Assembly (NCBI GenBank): GCA_024695865.1
Contig: JAILHI010000090.1
Location: forward strand, 1 to 64,000
DNA: 64,000 nt
Direction of reading: 5' to 3'
Source of the DNA: Candidatus Gastranaerophilales bacterium
GTDB lineage: Bacteria > Cyanobacteriota > Vampirovibrionia > Gastranaerophilales > Gastranaerophilaceae
This document shows, piece after piece, positions 9,396 through 17,699 of this stretch; positions within the stretch are counted from its first letter, which is position 1; each line of letters begins with the position of its first letter. The notes beneath the pieces are model-generated. The model made no database searches, was not told the origin of the DNA, and saw only the letters and a list, made by a program, of their open reading frames with translations. A program made the position numbers and the translations under genes.

Positions 9396-9701
9396 ATGGG
9401 TATTTCTTGCGTACAATTAAACATATTATCAATGCTTAGCAAACAATCAAAAACTAATAAACAGTTGATGTCTATTTCAAGCCAGAGAGAAATGATTGCT
9501 TGCAGAGTTACCAATCTTATGGCAAACGATGTTGACAGTTCTGTTGACCCCCGTGTTAAACTTCTCGAATACCAAGACAGACAACTCGATATGCAGCAAA
9601 AATCTCTCGAAACTGAACTCAACGCTCTCTCTGCAAATCTTGAAAATCTTCAGAAACTCAAAGAAGAAAACTTAAAAGCAGTTCCTAAATTATCATTATA
9701 A
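9396..9701 (+). CDS. Small coiled-coil protein of unknown function
   Basis: 101 residues if read from the ATG at 9396, which follows the purine-rich leader; an in-frame ATG at 9324 lies upstream of the putative promoter and is less likely. The sequence begins MGISCVQLNILSML and its second half (from about residue 53) is a heptad-like helix rich in Leu, Glu, Gln and Lys (LLEYQDRQLDMQQKSLETEL), so a coiled coil is likely. No signal peptide or membrane segment. I do not recognise the family. It is a single-gene unit between its own promoter and a strong terminator, and its promoter resembles that of the unknown gene at 31295. Confidence 0.7.
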   Translation: MGISCVQLNILSMLSKQSKTNKQLMSISSQREMIACRVTNLMANDVDSSVDPRVKLLEYQDRQLDMQQKSLETELNALSANLENLQKLKEENLKAVPKLSL

Positions 9702-9727
9702 TAGACTAGATTTTAAAAAATAACTTG

Positions 9728-9756
9728 AAAATGATACCGTTTCTGGTATCATTTTT
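9728..9756 (+). terminator. Rho-independent terminator after the coiled-coil gene
   Basis: An 11-base-pair stem AAAATGATACC/GGTATCATTTT with the six-base loop GTTTCT, followed by T residues. The next ORF begins only three bases after it. Confidence 0.85.
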
Positions 9757-9758
9757 GT

Positions 9759-10007
9759 ATGAGTATATTAAAGTCTTTTGAAGAATTTTGGTCTTTGCCT
9801 AAAAAAATTTTGGATAATAAAATTTTCAAGGTTTCGCATATAGAAACTTCCGCACCGACGGAAGTTGAAAGCCCTGTTCAGACCGAAATCGATGATAACT
9901 GCATACAGTTTAACGTTTATAACAATCAAAAGGTTTATTCTCTTTTAACGAGTGTTTTATACAAAAAGAAAAAGTTAAATGAAAATAAAATCCGCAAGAT
10001 TTCTTAA
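9759..10007 (+). CDS. Small hypothetical protein upstream of engB
   Basis: 82 residues, MSILKSFEEFWSLPKKIL..., with a Lys-rich end and no family that I recognise. The frame is open and has ordinary codon use, and it overlaps the engB start by 29 bases. The ATG comes directly after a terminator stem, with no ribosome-binding site, so translation would have to be leaderless or start elsewhere. It is reported with modest confidence because the gap would otherwise be an unexplained 220-base leader to engB. Confidence 0.4.
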   Translation: MSILKSFEEFWSLPKKILDNKIFKVSHIETSAPTEVESPVQTEIDDNCIQFNVYNNQKVYSLLTSVLYKKKKLNENKIRKIS

Positions 10008-10560
10008 AAGTGCGCCGACACTTAAAGATTGTCCAGATTTACATTTGCCAGAATTTGCATTAATCGGTCGTTCCAACGTCGGAAAGTCCTCTTTTATCAA
10101 TGCAATTGTTAATCATAACGGGCTTGCAAAAACCTCGAACAAACCTGGGAAAACGAGGCTGATTAATTTATTTTGCATCAACGAAGAATTTGTTATTGCA
10201 GACCTCCCCGGATACGGCTATGCAAATGTTTCCGACAAAATGCAGAGAGAGTGGCAAAAAAATCTCGAAGAATATCTGCTTAACAGAAAAGAACTTGTTT
10301 CTTTAATACAGTTTATAGATTCAAGACACCCCGTTCAGAAAAACGACTTGCAGATGGCGGAATGGATAAATTACAACAATTTGCCTCATTTTGCGCTTTG
10401 CGTTAAAACCGATGAAATTTCAAAAAATTTAATCCAAAAAACAACGTCGGAATTTTCAAAAGTGTTGCAAACAGAGGTTTTTCCGTTTACAAAAACAAAC
10501 AACCGATATAATGAAGCAATTCTGAACAAACTTGAAGAATACATAAAATCCTATAAATAA
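9979..10560 (+). CDS. engB: Ribosome biogenesis GTP-binding protein EngB (YsxC/YihA)
   Basis: 193 residues, usual for this essential GTPase of large-subunit assembly. The G1 motif GRSNVGKSS is at residues 30-38, the G3 motif DLPGYG at about 76, and VKTDEI takes the place of the G4 TKxD motif. The N-terminal MKIKSARFLKSA is characteristic of the family and fixes the start at 9979, although it overlaps the preceding small ORF. It acts in the cytosol, binding GTP during 50S maturation. Confidence 0.95.
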   Translation: MKIKSARFLKSAPTLKDCPDLHLPEFALIGRSNVGKSSFINAIVNHNGLAKTSNKPGKTRLINLFCINEEFVIADLPGYGYANVSDKMQREWQKNLEEYLLNRKELVSLIQFIDSRHPVQKNDLQMAEWINYNNLPHFALCVKTDEISKNLIQKTTSEFSKVLQTEVFPFTKTNNRYNEAILNKLEEYIKSYK

Positions 10561-10585
10561 TGTATTTTAATGTCGGGCTGCATAG

Positions 10586-10591
10586 TATAAT
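10586..10591 (+). promoter_or_regulatory. TATAAT box ahead of the cysteine-rich small gene
   Basis: A perfect TATAAT 34 bases upstream of the ATG at 10625, following engB. The -35 box is not clear. Confidence 0.45.
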
Positions 10592-10624
10592 ATATATTTG
10601 TGTAGAAGAAAAGCGGGGTGTGGT

Positions 10625-10861
10625 ATGTTTCAAGAAGTATGTTCAGACAAATATTTAAGCAGTGATGTTTATTGTGCGCAAAATCAGGGATTAATTTCCA
10701 ATTCGATTACGCAGACTTGGACTGAACAGGCAAAAGAATGTTATGAAATTAATTGTGTTTGTGAAAAGTGTTCCGTTTCAAAGGGAAATTATTCGTTTGT
10801 CTGCCAGATGCCGAAGGTAATCAAGCAGTTATTAAAAGTTGCAGGCAAGCCTGTTGCGTAG
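10625..10861 (+). CDS. Cysteine-rich small protein, possible zinc-binding, unknown function
   Basis: 78 residues from the ATG at 10625; a GGGGTGTGG purine stretch lies just upstream, which is why I prefer this to the in-frame ATG at 10598. It holds seven cysteines, with a dense cluster CYEINCVCEKC followed by a further Cys in SFVCQMPKV, so a structural zinc or other metal site is plausible. The tail VIKQLLKVAGKPVA looks like an amphipathic helix. No signal peptide. I do not recognise the family. It has its own TATAAT box and ends at a bidirectional terminator shared with rpsU. Confidence 0.65.
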   Translation: MFQEVCSDKYLSSDVYCAQNQGLISNSITQTWTEQAKECYEINCVCEKCSVSKGNYSFVCQMPKVIKQLLKVAGKPVA

Positions 10862-10883
10862 TGAAAAAAAGATTTAGAAAACA

Positions 10884-10916
10884 AAAAAATCCGCCTGAAA
10901 GTTCGGGCGGATTTTT
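10884..10916. terminator. Bidirectional terminator between the cysteine-rich gene and rpsU
   Basis: AAAAAATCCGCC and GGCGGATTTTT form a GC-rich stem with a ten-base loop. A tract on one side and T tract on the other let it serve both convergent genes. Confidence 0.85.
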
Positions 10917-10935
10917 AAATATTTGTATTTATTAA

Positions 10936-11109
10936 TTAAACACGTCTTTTGCGAGCGGCTTCAGATTTTCTTTTTCTTTTGATGCTCGGTTTTTCATATC
11001 TTTCACGTTTTTTGATTTCAGACAAAATACCTGCTTTTTGTACTTTTTTCTTAAATCTTTTTAAAGCGATTTCGATATTTTCGTTTTCACCGACTCTGAT
11101 TTCGGGCAT
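10936..11109 (-). CDS. rpsU: 30S ribosomal protein bS21
   Basis: A 57-residue gene. It reads [19 protein letters not shown]..., then [20 protein letters not shown] and an Arg/Lys-rich end [10 protein letters not shown], the typical bS21 pattern. bS21 sits near the anti-Shine-Dalgarno end of 16S rRNA and helps initiation. The start has a good AAGGTGG ribosome site 7 bases upstream. It is monocistronic and converges on the cysteine-rich gene with a shared terminator. Confidence 0.93.
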   Translation of the reverse strand: MPEIRVGENENIEIALKRFKKKVQKAGILSEIKKRERYEKPSIKRKRKSEAARKRRV

Positions 11110-11684
11110 GAATTTTCACCACCTTCATAAGTTCTCTGCAAACACAATTTAACACGAAAGATTTTATTTTTCAAGAGGAGGGGCGGTATATAATTTCGTC
11201 GGGTTTTATTTTAACTTACACTTTGTATCATGTTATTTCGAGAAATGCATCGGCATTTTGCGGCAATCCTTTTTGGTGCAAACGCTTGTAAACAAAAAAT
11301 ATATTTTTTGTTTAGATACGAACGAAGTGAGTCGGAGCATTCCGCAGGAATCGTGTTTTCTGTCTTGGTTTTTGTTTCACAAAAAGCACCTGTTCACTGT
11401 CTTGACCTGTTCGCAATAAACGGCGTTACGGTCTTGCTCCTCGCAAGCCCTTCAGCCTCTGCCCACAGGTCGCTTCACTGCGTTGCCGTTCACTTTGCTT
11501 TTTGCTACTTCGGACTCCGTCCTACACAAAATCCGCTCCTCTCAATGACGGGTTGTGATTTTGAGTCCGAAAATCCAAAAATTAACCCACGGGTTTATAA
11601 AAAATCACAACATCTCATCATTTCGTCCGATAAAATTCTCTTTACAATTTGCAATAATATATTTGTTCAGACGGGAGACAAAAA
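11110..11684. repeat. Intergenic stretch with a long copy of the mosaic repeat family
   Basis: No convincing gene. From 11229 to about 11552 the sequence is built from repeat modules. The part 11361-11538 matches 63213-63402 in the opposite orientation almost base for base, apart from a replaced hairpin in the middle. It includes the GGAC-NNN-GTCC hairpin (in 11510-11530) and the CTTGC/GCAAG hairpin (11433-11447). An upstream module (11232-11270) has the AAATGC/GCATTT inner arms seen in other copies. An open reading frame across the repeat is regarded as chance. Confidence 0.75.
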
Positions 11685-11822
11685 ATGAGTTTAAATGAAG
11701 AATGTTTGTTGCAGTATTTAACAAATGCGGGTAATTCGCAAAGTTTTGTTATGGAATGTTTAAAAAATGGTGAAAATTTTGATTGTCCCGAGTATAATGA
11801 AGTGGCTTGGCTATTTACATAA
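11685..11822 (+). CDS. 45-residue hypothetical ORF ahead of the diguanylate cyclase
   Basis: The ATG at 11685 has a strong ACGGGAGACA ribosome site and opens a 45-codon frame (MSLNEECLLQYL..., ending EVAWLFT) that stops at 11820-11822, 17 bases before the next start. It has three cysteines and an acidic character, with no signal peptide. I know no family for it. Spacing and a good ribosome site argue for a real small protein co-transcribed with the CHASE2-GGDEF gene, perhaps as a partner or a leader. Confidence 0.5.
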   Translation: MSLNEECLLQYLTNAGNSQSFVMECLKNGENFDCPEYNEVAWLFT

Positions 11823-11839
11823 TACTAAAGGACAGATAA

Positions 11840-13663
11840 GTGAACATTTCAAAAATTAAAGATTTTATTAAAAACAATAAGATTTTGTTTAAATACTCAT
11901 TTCTTATTGTTTTTGTTTTGTTAATACTTTCAATCGTAATGCTGAAAAGCAGTTTCGGAAACTTTTTAAAGGCAATGGAATTAAAGACTTTTGACATTCG
12001 TCAGTCAATTATTGCGGATAAAAAGACAGTTTCCGACGATATCAGAATTATAACCGTTGACGATGAAAGTTATGAATACGTGATAAACAAGTACGGCGAA
12101 TGGCCTATTCCACGACATGTTTATGCACAGATTTTAGACTACGTTGAAGCACAAAATCCGAGTGTAGTCGGCTTTGATTTATTGTTTGTTCACTCAATGA
12201 GAAACAACAAAAACAGCGATGACAGATTGGGACAGGCTTTTGCAAAATACGACAATGCTTTTACGGCTATCAATTTTGACGATACGAATTTTGCGGTAAG
12301 AAAACCGCCCGTACTTCCCGAAGCCATTTCTTATATGCCCCAAAACGTACCTGTCGAAAAGAATACTGAGTTTCTGATTTATAAAAATTGCAGGGCAATT
12401 ATTCCGCAAATTTTAAACAACACAAAAAATGTCGGTCATATTAATACTTCAAAAGACGATGACGGTATCACAAGAAGAATTACCTTAACGGTCGGCTATC
12501 CCGTTTACAAAATTGAAAACGATGAATATGTACCTGACAGTGTCCGTTATTACGACTATATGACCTATAAAATGTTTTTAAAATATACTAATCAAAATCA
12601 CGGAAATTACAATACTTTTAGCCCCGTAATGCTCAACTGGTACGGCGAAACGGGTCTTGAAGATTCAAGAAAGTTCAAATATATCCCGATGTGGAAAGTT
12701 ATCGACTCAATGGAAAACGGCAAAGACAAACTGCCTGACGATACGTTTACAAACAAAGTCGTATTTTTGGGAACGAGTGTATTTTCCTTGTCTGATATTA
12801 AGAGTGTTCCGACATCAAAATACATGCCGGGGGTTGAAGTTCACGCAACGCTGTTCAACAACCTGCTTGATAACTCGTTTATTAAGCCCGCTTCTCCCGC
12901 AGTAAACGTTCTTATTTCGCTTGTTTTGGCGGGAATTATCGCTTTTGTTTGTTTCTATTGCTCATCGGTTGCCGTTGCTTCGGTTGTTTCCGTTGTTTTG
13001 TTAGCGGTTTATTTGGTCTTTTCAACACTGATAATGCAATTTGCAAATGTCTGGGTATGGACGGTTCTGCCTGTGCTTTCAGCAGTTCTTGCAATTATTG
13101 CGGTTTACGTTACAAAATACATTTTAAAATCGAGAGATTTTGAATTGACCTACAAACTCGCAACAACAGACGGTTTGACGGACTTATATAACCACAGATT
13201 TTTCCAGGAGCAGATGAAACTCTGTATCGATGATTGCAGAAGATACAACCGTAATTTTTCGCTCATAATGATAGACATTGACTTCTTTAAAAAATTCAAC
13301 GATACTTACGGACACCAGGCGGGTGATGCCGTTTTGAGAGGTGTTGCACATACTCTCAAACGTAACGTCAGAAGTTCCGATATCGTCTGCCGTTACGGCG
13401 GTGAAGAAATGGCAATAATTCTTAAAGATACTGCCTTTGAAGAAGCAAAACTCATTGCGAATAAAATTTGTAAAACCATTGCCGCAAAACCGTTTAAAAT
13501 TGCCGCAAACACGGAAAAGCAAGTTACAATAAGCCTTGGTGTTTCAACCTACCCAATGTGCGGTCTTGAAACGCAGGAAATGATTGAATTTGCCGACAAA
13601 GGTCTTTATGCCGCAAAAGAAAACGGAAGAAATCAGGTCGGTCAGGTAGATTTGCCGCAGTAA
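11840..13663 (+). CDS. CHASE2-domain diguanylate cyclase (GGDEF)
   Basis: 607 residues, starting at a GTG with an AAAGGACA ribosome site. A membrane segment at about 14-34 is followed by an extracytoplasmic CHASE2 sensor domain (about 35-340, typical FDIRQ... and VVGFDLLF motifs), then three closely packed membrane helices (about 350-435) and a C-terminal GGDEF domain. The active site is GGEE (520-523), a functional variant, and an intact inhibitory RxxD site (RSSD, 511-514) lies five residues before it, so c-di-GMP should be made and should feed back on the enzyme. This layout is especially common in Cyanobacteria. The signal sensed is unknown. Confidence 0.92.
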   Translation: MNISKIKDFIKNNKILFKYSFLIVFVLLILSIVMLKSSFGNFLKAMELKTFDIRQSIIADKKTVSDDIRIITVDDESYEYVINKYGEWPIPRHVYAQILDYVEAQNPSVVGFDLLFVHSMRNNKNSDDRLGQAFAKYDNAFTAINFDDTNFAVRKPPVLPEAISYMPQNVPVEKNTEFLIYKNCRAIIPQILNNTKNVGHINTSKDDDGITRRITLTVGYPVYKIENDEYVPDSVRYYDYMTYKMFLKYTNQNHGNYNTFSPVMLNWYGETGLEDSRKFKYIPMWKVIDSMENGKDKLPDDTFTNKVVFLGTSVFSLSDIKSVPTSKYMPGVEVHATLFNNLLDNSFIKPASPAVNVLISLVLAGIIAFVCFYCSSVAVASVVSVVLLAVYLVFSTLIMQFANVWVWTVLPVLSAVLAIIAVYVTKYILKSRDFELTYKLATTDGLTDLYNHRFFQEQMKLCIDDCRRYNRNFSLIMIDIDFFKKFNDTYGHQAGDAVLRGVAHTLKRNVRSSDIVCRYGGEEMAIILKDTAFEEAKLIANKICKTIAAKPFKIAANTEKQVTISLGVSTYPMCGLETQEMIEFADKGLYAAKENGRNQVGQVDLPQ

Positions 13664-13720
13664 TCAAGTATTACGTTACTTACGTGGCAATCCCATTTGG
13701 TGCAAATATCACCGAAATTA

Positions 13721-14086
13721 CTACGGATTGATATGAACATCGTCCTTCTTGTTTTTCGGTGCATAATCCGTTCTTATGGCAAGATAAATTCTGTACATAA
13801 GACGCATAAGCATTTCGTCTTTATTAATCATCTTTAAAAGGGTTTCCTTAACGTTTTCTTTCGATATATGACTTTCAAAAATAAAAAATTCATACATTTC
13901 GGCATCGAAAATCTGCGCCATTTTGATTAAAGTATTCAGCCTCGGAGCGTATTTGCCCGTTTCGATATAACTGACATTCGGACAGCCTATGCCGAGTTTT
14001 TCGGCAAGTTCTTTTTGTGATAATCCCTTTTGTTTTCGGAATTTTGCTATATTTTTTCCTATCGCTTTTCTGATTTCTTTTTCCAT
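13721..14086 (-). CDS. XRE-family helix-turn-helix regulator
   Basis: 121 residues. The HTH_3 domain is at about 8-62 (IAKFRKQKGLSQKELAEKLG, then NVSYIETGKYAPRLNTLIKMA). The C-terminal half is short, helical and charged, with no recognised ligand domain. It lies 14 bases behind ftsY and is probably the third gene of nusB-ftsY-xre. It may be a housekeeping or phage-type DNA-binding regulator; targets are unknown. Confidence 0.85.
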   Translation of the reverse strand: MEKEIRKAIGKNIAKFRKQKGLSQKELAEKLGIGCPNVSYIETGKYAPRLNTLIKMAQIFDAEMYEFFIFESHISKENVKETLLKMINKDEMLMRLMYRIYLAIRTDYAPKNKKDDVHINP

Positions 14087-14100
14087 CGGGTTAACCGCCG

Positions 14101-15111
14101 TTATTCAAACAAGGCTCTTGTAAAGTCTTGTGCGTTAAAGTATTTCAAATCCGTGATTTTTTCACCGACACCGATTAATTTTACGGGGATTGCAAGTTCC
14201 TTTGCAATCGCAATAATAATACCGCCTTTGGCGCTTCCGTCAAGTTTTGTCAAAGCAATACCCGTAAGGTTTGCGGCTTCTTTGAAAATTTTTGCCTGCG
14301 AAAGTCCGTTTTGACCTGTGTTTGCATCAATTACAAGCAGACTTTCCGTAAAATTATCGGGGGCAAGTTTATTGATTACATTCGTAATCTTGTTGAGTTC
14401 TTCCATTAAATTATGTTTATTCTGCAATCTGCCTGCCGTATCAATCAGCAGGATGTCATAATTTTCGTTTTGCGCCTTTTTTATTGCGTCAAAAGTAACT
14501 GCAGCCGCATCAATGCCGTCTTTACGGACAATATCGGCACCTGCTCTTTCTGACCAGATGTTAAGTTGCTCTTCGGCAGCCGCTCTGAACGTGTCGCCCG
14601 CCGCTACCAAAACCTTTTTGCCCTGCTGTTTGAACTGATAGGCAAGTTTTGCTATCAAGGTGGTTTTACCTGCGCCGTTTACACCCGTAATCAGATAAAT
14701 ATTCAGCCCGTCTTTTATTGTCAGATGTTCGCTTCCCGCACTTTTTATAATTTCGTCAAATTCATTTTTCAAAAAGGTTTTAATCTCTGACGGTTTCAAT
14801 CTTGTGTTTTTTTCACGGAGTTTGTCCGTAATTTCAGCCGCAGTATTCACGCCGACATCAGCCTTTATAAGCTGCTCTTCCATATCGTCCAGCGCAAATT
14901 CGTCAAATTCTTCTTTGTCCTCTACCGAACCCGTTACACTCTGAACGAGGTTTTTTGCCGTATTTGCAATAGTTGATTTCAGACTTTCAAAAGAAAATGA
15001 AAATCCCGTATTCTCGGCATTTTCCGAAGTTTCGTTCTTTAGTTCCGTTTCTTTTTGTTCAGCCTGATTTTCCTGTTCGGCATTATTTTTCTTTTTAAAA
15101 AATTCAAACAT
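14101..15111 (-). CDS. ftsY: Signal recognition particle receptor FtsY
   Basis: 336 residues. An acidic, Glu/Asn-rich N-terminal A region (1-55) precedes the helical N domain and the GTPase G domain, with GVNGAGKTT near 145, DTAGR and the TKLDGSAKGG motif that is diagnostic for SRP-type GTPases. It docks SRP-ribosome complexes at the inner membrane for co-translational insertion. It starts 2 bases after nusB stops, so the two are co-translated. Confidence 0.96.
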   Translation of the reverse strand: MFEFFKKKNNAEQENQAEQKETELKNETSENAENTGFSFSFESLKSTIANTAKNLVQSVTGSVEDKEEFDEFALDDMEEQLIKADVGVNTAAEITDKLREKNTRLKPSEIKTFLKNEFDEIIKSAGSEHLTIKDGLNIYLITGVNGAGKTTLIAKLAYQFKQQGKKVLVAAGDTFRAAAEEQLNIWSERAGADIVRKDGIDAAAVTFDAIKKAQNENYDILLIDTAGRLQNKHNLMEELNKITNVINKLAPDNFTESLLVIDANTGQNGLSQAKIFKEAANLTGIALTKLDGSAKGGIIIAIAKELAIPVKLIGVGEKITDLKYFNAQDFTRALFE

Positions 15112-15113
15112 AA

Positions 15114-15773
15114 TTAATCAAGTTCGTTTTCTTTTACTACTTTTGCCAGAATAGCGTTAATAAATGATGCGCTGTCCTCTGTCGAATAACGTTTTGCAAG
15201 TTCAACCGCCTCATCAATAACAACCTTTACGGGAGCCTCTTTTACCATTAAAAGTTCGGTAATTGCTATTCTCAAAATATCTTTGTCCGTTTTGACAAGT
15301 CTGCTGAAGTCCCAGCCGACAGACAGTCTTTGAATAGTAGAGTCTATCTCCTGTTTGTTTTTGACATAAGAGTCGGTAATTTTTCTGATATAGGTTTTTG
15401 TGTCGGAATTTTCTTCAAGAACGGACATTTCGGCTATTTCAAGCGCCGCAAAAGCCTTTTCGCAGACATCGGCAATAGCGGTTAATCTTCCCGTCATATC
15501 GGACGTTAACGGAATAGGTACGGGAACATCGTTGCTTTCAATAGGTCTTGCCAGATTGGTGGGGTGGTTTGACTCATACTCGTCAATGTATTCTATCATT
15601 TCAACCACCGATGAGGATTGAAGTTTTAAATCCTCGTAAGCGTTATTTGTAAGTGTTCTGACCGAATCTATTACTATCTTGTTAAAATCTTCTTTTTTAT
15701 ATTGTTTAACATTTTCTTCCAGTTGTGAAAAAAGAATAAGTGTTAATTCTCTTGCAGCACGTCTTGCTAACAT
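15114..15773 (-). CDS. nusB: Transcription antitermination factor NusB, long cyanobacterial-type form
   Basis: 219 residues. It begins LARRAARELTLILFSQLEEN and ends with the conserved DILRIAITELLM...VVIDEAVELAKRYS...FINAILAKV of NusB, which binds boxA RNA with NusE during rRNA transcription. Most bacterial NusB proteins are about 130-165 residues; this one carries roughly 60 extra residues between the first helices and the core (about 50-110), as cyanobacterial NusB proteins do. This supports a host near Cyanobacteria. It is the head of nusB-ftsY-xre. Confidence 0.93.
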   Translation of the reverse strand: MLARRAARELTLILFSQLEENVKQYKKEDFNKIVIDSVRTLTNNAYEDLKLQSSSVVEMIEYIDEYESNHPTNLARPIESNDVPVPIPLTSDMTGRLTAIADVCEKAFAALEIAEMSVLEENSDTKTYIRKITDSYVKNKQEIDSTIQRLSVGWDFSRLVKTDKDILRIAITELLMVKEAPVKVVIDEAVELAKRYSTEDSASFINAILAKVVKENELD

Positions 15774-15879
15774 ATTTTTTCCTCAAGTATTTACTGTTAA
15801 TTGTTAAATATTAAACCCTAAAAATAACAAAATGTCACTATTTTAATAATTTGTATTTTAAAGAATTGTATATTTGTTG

Positions 15880-15885
15880 TATAAT
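15880..15885 (+). promoter_or_regulatory. TATAAT promoter box
   Basis: TATAAT preceded by ATATTTGTTG, the same 16 bases as upstream of trpS (53709-53724). It drives the zincin-like gene at 15947. Confidence 0.55.
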
Positions 15886-15946
15886 ATTCGAGAAAAATTA
15901 GCAAAAAATAAAATTTTTTGCGTTAATCCTTTCGGAAGGAATCATT

Positions 15947-17527
15947 ATGGAAATATCAAACAACATTCAAATCAGTCAGGTTCAGACAAATACAACCGTT
16001 AAACCAAAAGAGCAAAAGGCAGTTAATCAGGAAAACAATACAAAAAGCATAGAGCTTCCCGATATCAGAAGTTCGCAGATATGGTTACCCGATAACAAAA
16101 TATATGTACCTCAGCAGATTGTTTTACCGAAGGGCTCCATGCCTGCCGATTTTAATACGACAAATATTACGGTTGAAGTTCCGAAACATTATGAACCTTC
16201 AGAAAAAGCCGAAAAACTCGAAGAAGCATTAAGTAAAATATTTAAAAATGAAAAAGTTGCCGTTTACAACAACAAGAAAACAGGCGATGTTGTAATGCGT
16301 ATGTCGAAAAATAATTTTAATGAGGACGGCGTTTTAGATTCCTCCGAAGTTACCGAAATTTCGGCAAAAAACAAAACTATCGGAATTAAATATATTAAAG
16401 ATTACGAAAACAATACGGAAACGGAAATAATCCAGAGAAATCCTCTGGACAGACGTAATTCCTCCATTCTTACCGTAACCACCGTCAGCAAAGACGAAAA
16501 CGGAAAAATGATAAAATCGGAAGAATACAAAAAATCACCCTATTTAATGGGAGTTTTTGATATTACCGAAACTGATGCAGAGGGCAATAAAAAAATCATT
16601 GCCCAAACAACAAAAAGAGAAGACGGTTCTATTATAATGGAAAGAAATCTTGTTTCCTTAGACGGCACAAAAACGCACTATGTCTATGAAACAGATGCAG
16701 ACGAAAAACATAAAAAGATGTTTTGCCAGATAACCGATAAAGACGGTAAAGTTTTATCAACGATAGACAGAACTTACGATAAGGAAAGTGATACGGTTAC
16801 ACGTTCTTCCCTTAACGGAAATCAGTATAAAATCGAAAAAAATGCGGCAGGCATTGAAGTTACGGATTATACAAAAGGTGAAACAACACAAATCGATACA
16901 GATAAATTCAAAGCAAAAGAGGAATCAAAGGCACTGCTCATGTTAATGGGCGGCAGAGACCGTAATTTCTCCAACCAGGAGGTAACAGACGTTCTGTTTG
17001 ACACGCTGCCTGCAGACACGCTTTTGACACTTAATGCAAACATTAAGGAAATTTTACCGCTTGAAGACGATTTAGATTCTGCATTTGTCGGAACCTTTGA
17101 CTATTTGATGTGTAAAACTAATAACTTTGTTATCAACCACGAACTCGGTCACAGCAAGGATGCCGTTCATTTCCAAGAAGATGAAAATCTGCTTGAAGCA
17201 AAACCGAAGGATGTAATTGCAAGCCAGCCTGAATTCAGAAAGTTATACATAGAAGAAAAATCGGCATTTATAAAGGCGTTCCCTGATTTTGAGGAAAAAT
17301 TCATCTCATATTTCATCAACAGCCCCGAATCAAAACCGCAGAGAGGCAGAAAAGAAACCGTTGCGGAATCTAACGCAATTAACGGTTTGCAGCCGAAAGA
17401 ACCTGAAGTTATCGCAATGAGAACCATCATTTTGCAGAGGTACTTCCCGAAAACAATGGCTATGCTTACAAATATGATGAATCCGATTGCTCATGCGGAA
17501 CAGGAAGTTCCTCAGGAAAAAGAATAA
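15947..17527 (+). CDS. Putative zinc metallopeptidase (anthrax-lethal-factor-like zincin) with beta-repeat middle part
   Basis: 526 residues, no signal peptide. The N-terminal 75 residues are Asn/Gln-rich and look disordered. Residues about 80-320 carry hairpin-like repeats with DENGKMIKSEEY, DADEKHKKMFCQITDKDGKVLS and similar strands. The C-terminal part holds HELGH (H398-H402), a match to the HExxH zinc site, and further on KETVAESNAI could give the third ligand, followed by RYFPKTMAML, which resembles the end of ATLF-like catalytic domains. From this I infer a gluzincin-type peptidase; substrate and location are unknown. It has its own promoter and a strong terminator, so it is a single-gene unit. 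Confidence 0.65.
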   Translation: MEISNNIQISQVQTNTTVKPKEQKAVNQENNTKSIELPDIRSSQIWLPDNKIYVPQQIVLPKGSMPADFNTTNITVEVPKHYEPSEKAEKLEEALSKIFKNEKVAVYNNKKTGDVVMRMSKNNFNEDGVLDSSEVTEISAKNKTIGIKYIKDYENNTETEIIQRNPLDRRNSSILTVTTVSKDENGKMIKSEEYKKSPYLMGVFDITETDAEGNKKIIAQTTKREDGSIIMERNLVSLDGTKTHYVYETDADEKHKKMFCQITDKDGKVLSTIDRTYDKESDTVTRSSLNGNQYKIEKNAAGIEVTDYTKGETTQIDTDKFKAKEESKALLMLMGGRDRNFSNQEVTDVLFDTLPADTLLTLNANIKEILPLEDDLDSAFVGTFDYLMCKTNNFVINHELGHSKDAVHFQEDENLLEAKPKDVIASQPEFRKLYIEEKSAFIKAFPDFEEKFISYFINSPESKPQRGRKETVAESNAINGLQPKEPEVIAMRTIILQRYFPKTMAMLTNMMNPIAHAEQEVPQEKE

Positions 17528-17548
17528 ATTATAAAATAATATAATTTT

Positions 17549-17576
17549 AAAACCTGTTCTTTCGGACAGGTTTTTT
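17549..17576 (+). terminator. Rho-independent terminator after the zincin-like gene
   Basis: AAAACCTGT/ACAGGTTTT stem with an eight-base loop, followed by T residues. A repeat copy (about 17580-17690) follows directly. Confidence 0.85.
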
Positions 17577-17577
17577 A

Positions 17578-17695
17578 GATTGCAGTTTTAAGGATTGCTT
17601 CGTCACTTTGTTCCTCGCAAAGACGGTTATCGTCATTGCGAGCCCGACAGAGTGTAGATTGGCTGAAACCCGACAAAAATAAATCAGAACAAAAA
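17578..17695. repeat. Mosaic repeat copy between terminator and malic enzyme
   Basis: Contains AAGGATTGCTTCGTCACTTT, GTTCCTCGCAAAGAC and GTCATTGCGAGC segments and a module TTGGCTGAAACCCGACAAA, which recurs in varied form at about 43950 and 57862. Confidence 0.6.
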
Positions 17696-17699
17696 GCGG

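Noticed and set aside
9272-9622. Minus-strand frame opposite the small coiled-coil gene
   Set aside because: No ribosome site and Cys/Ser/Leu-rich composition typical of antisense frames; the plus-strand gene has promoter, leader and terminator.
11230-11688. Open frame of 152 codons across the repeat between rpsU and the cyclase; a similar frame on the other strand at 63118-63408
   Set aside because: It is built from intergenic repeat sequence, has no ribosome site and is rich in Cys, His and Phe. The similar peptide at 63.2 kb follows from DNA identity of the repeat, not from coding selection that I can show.
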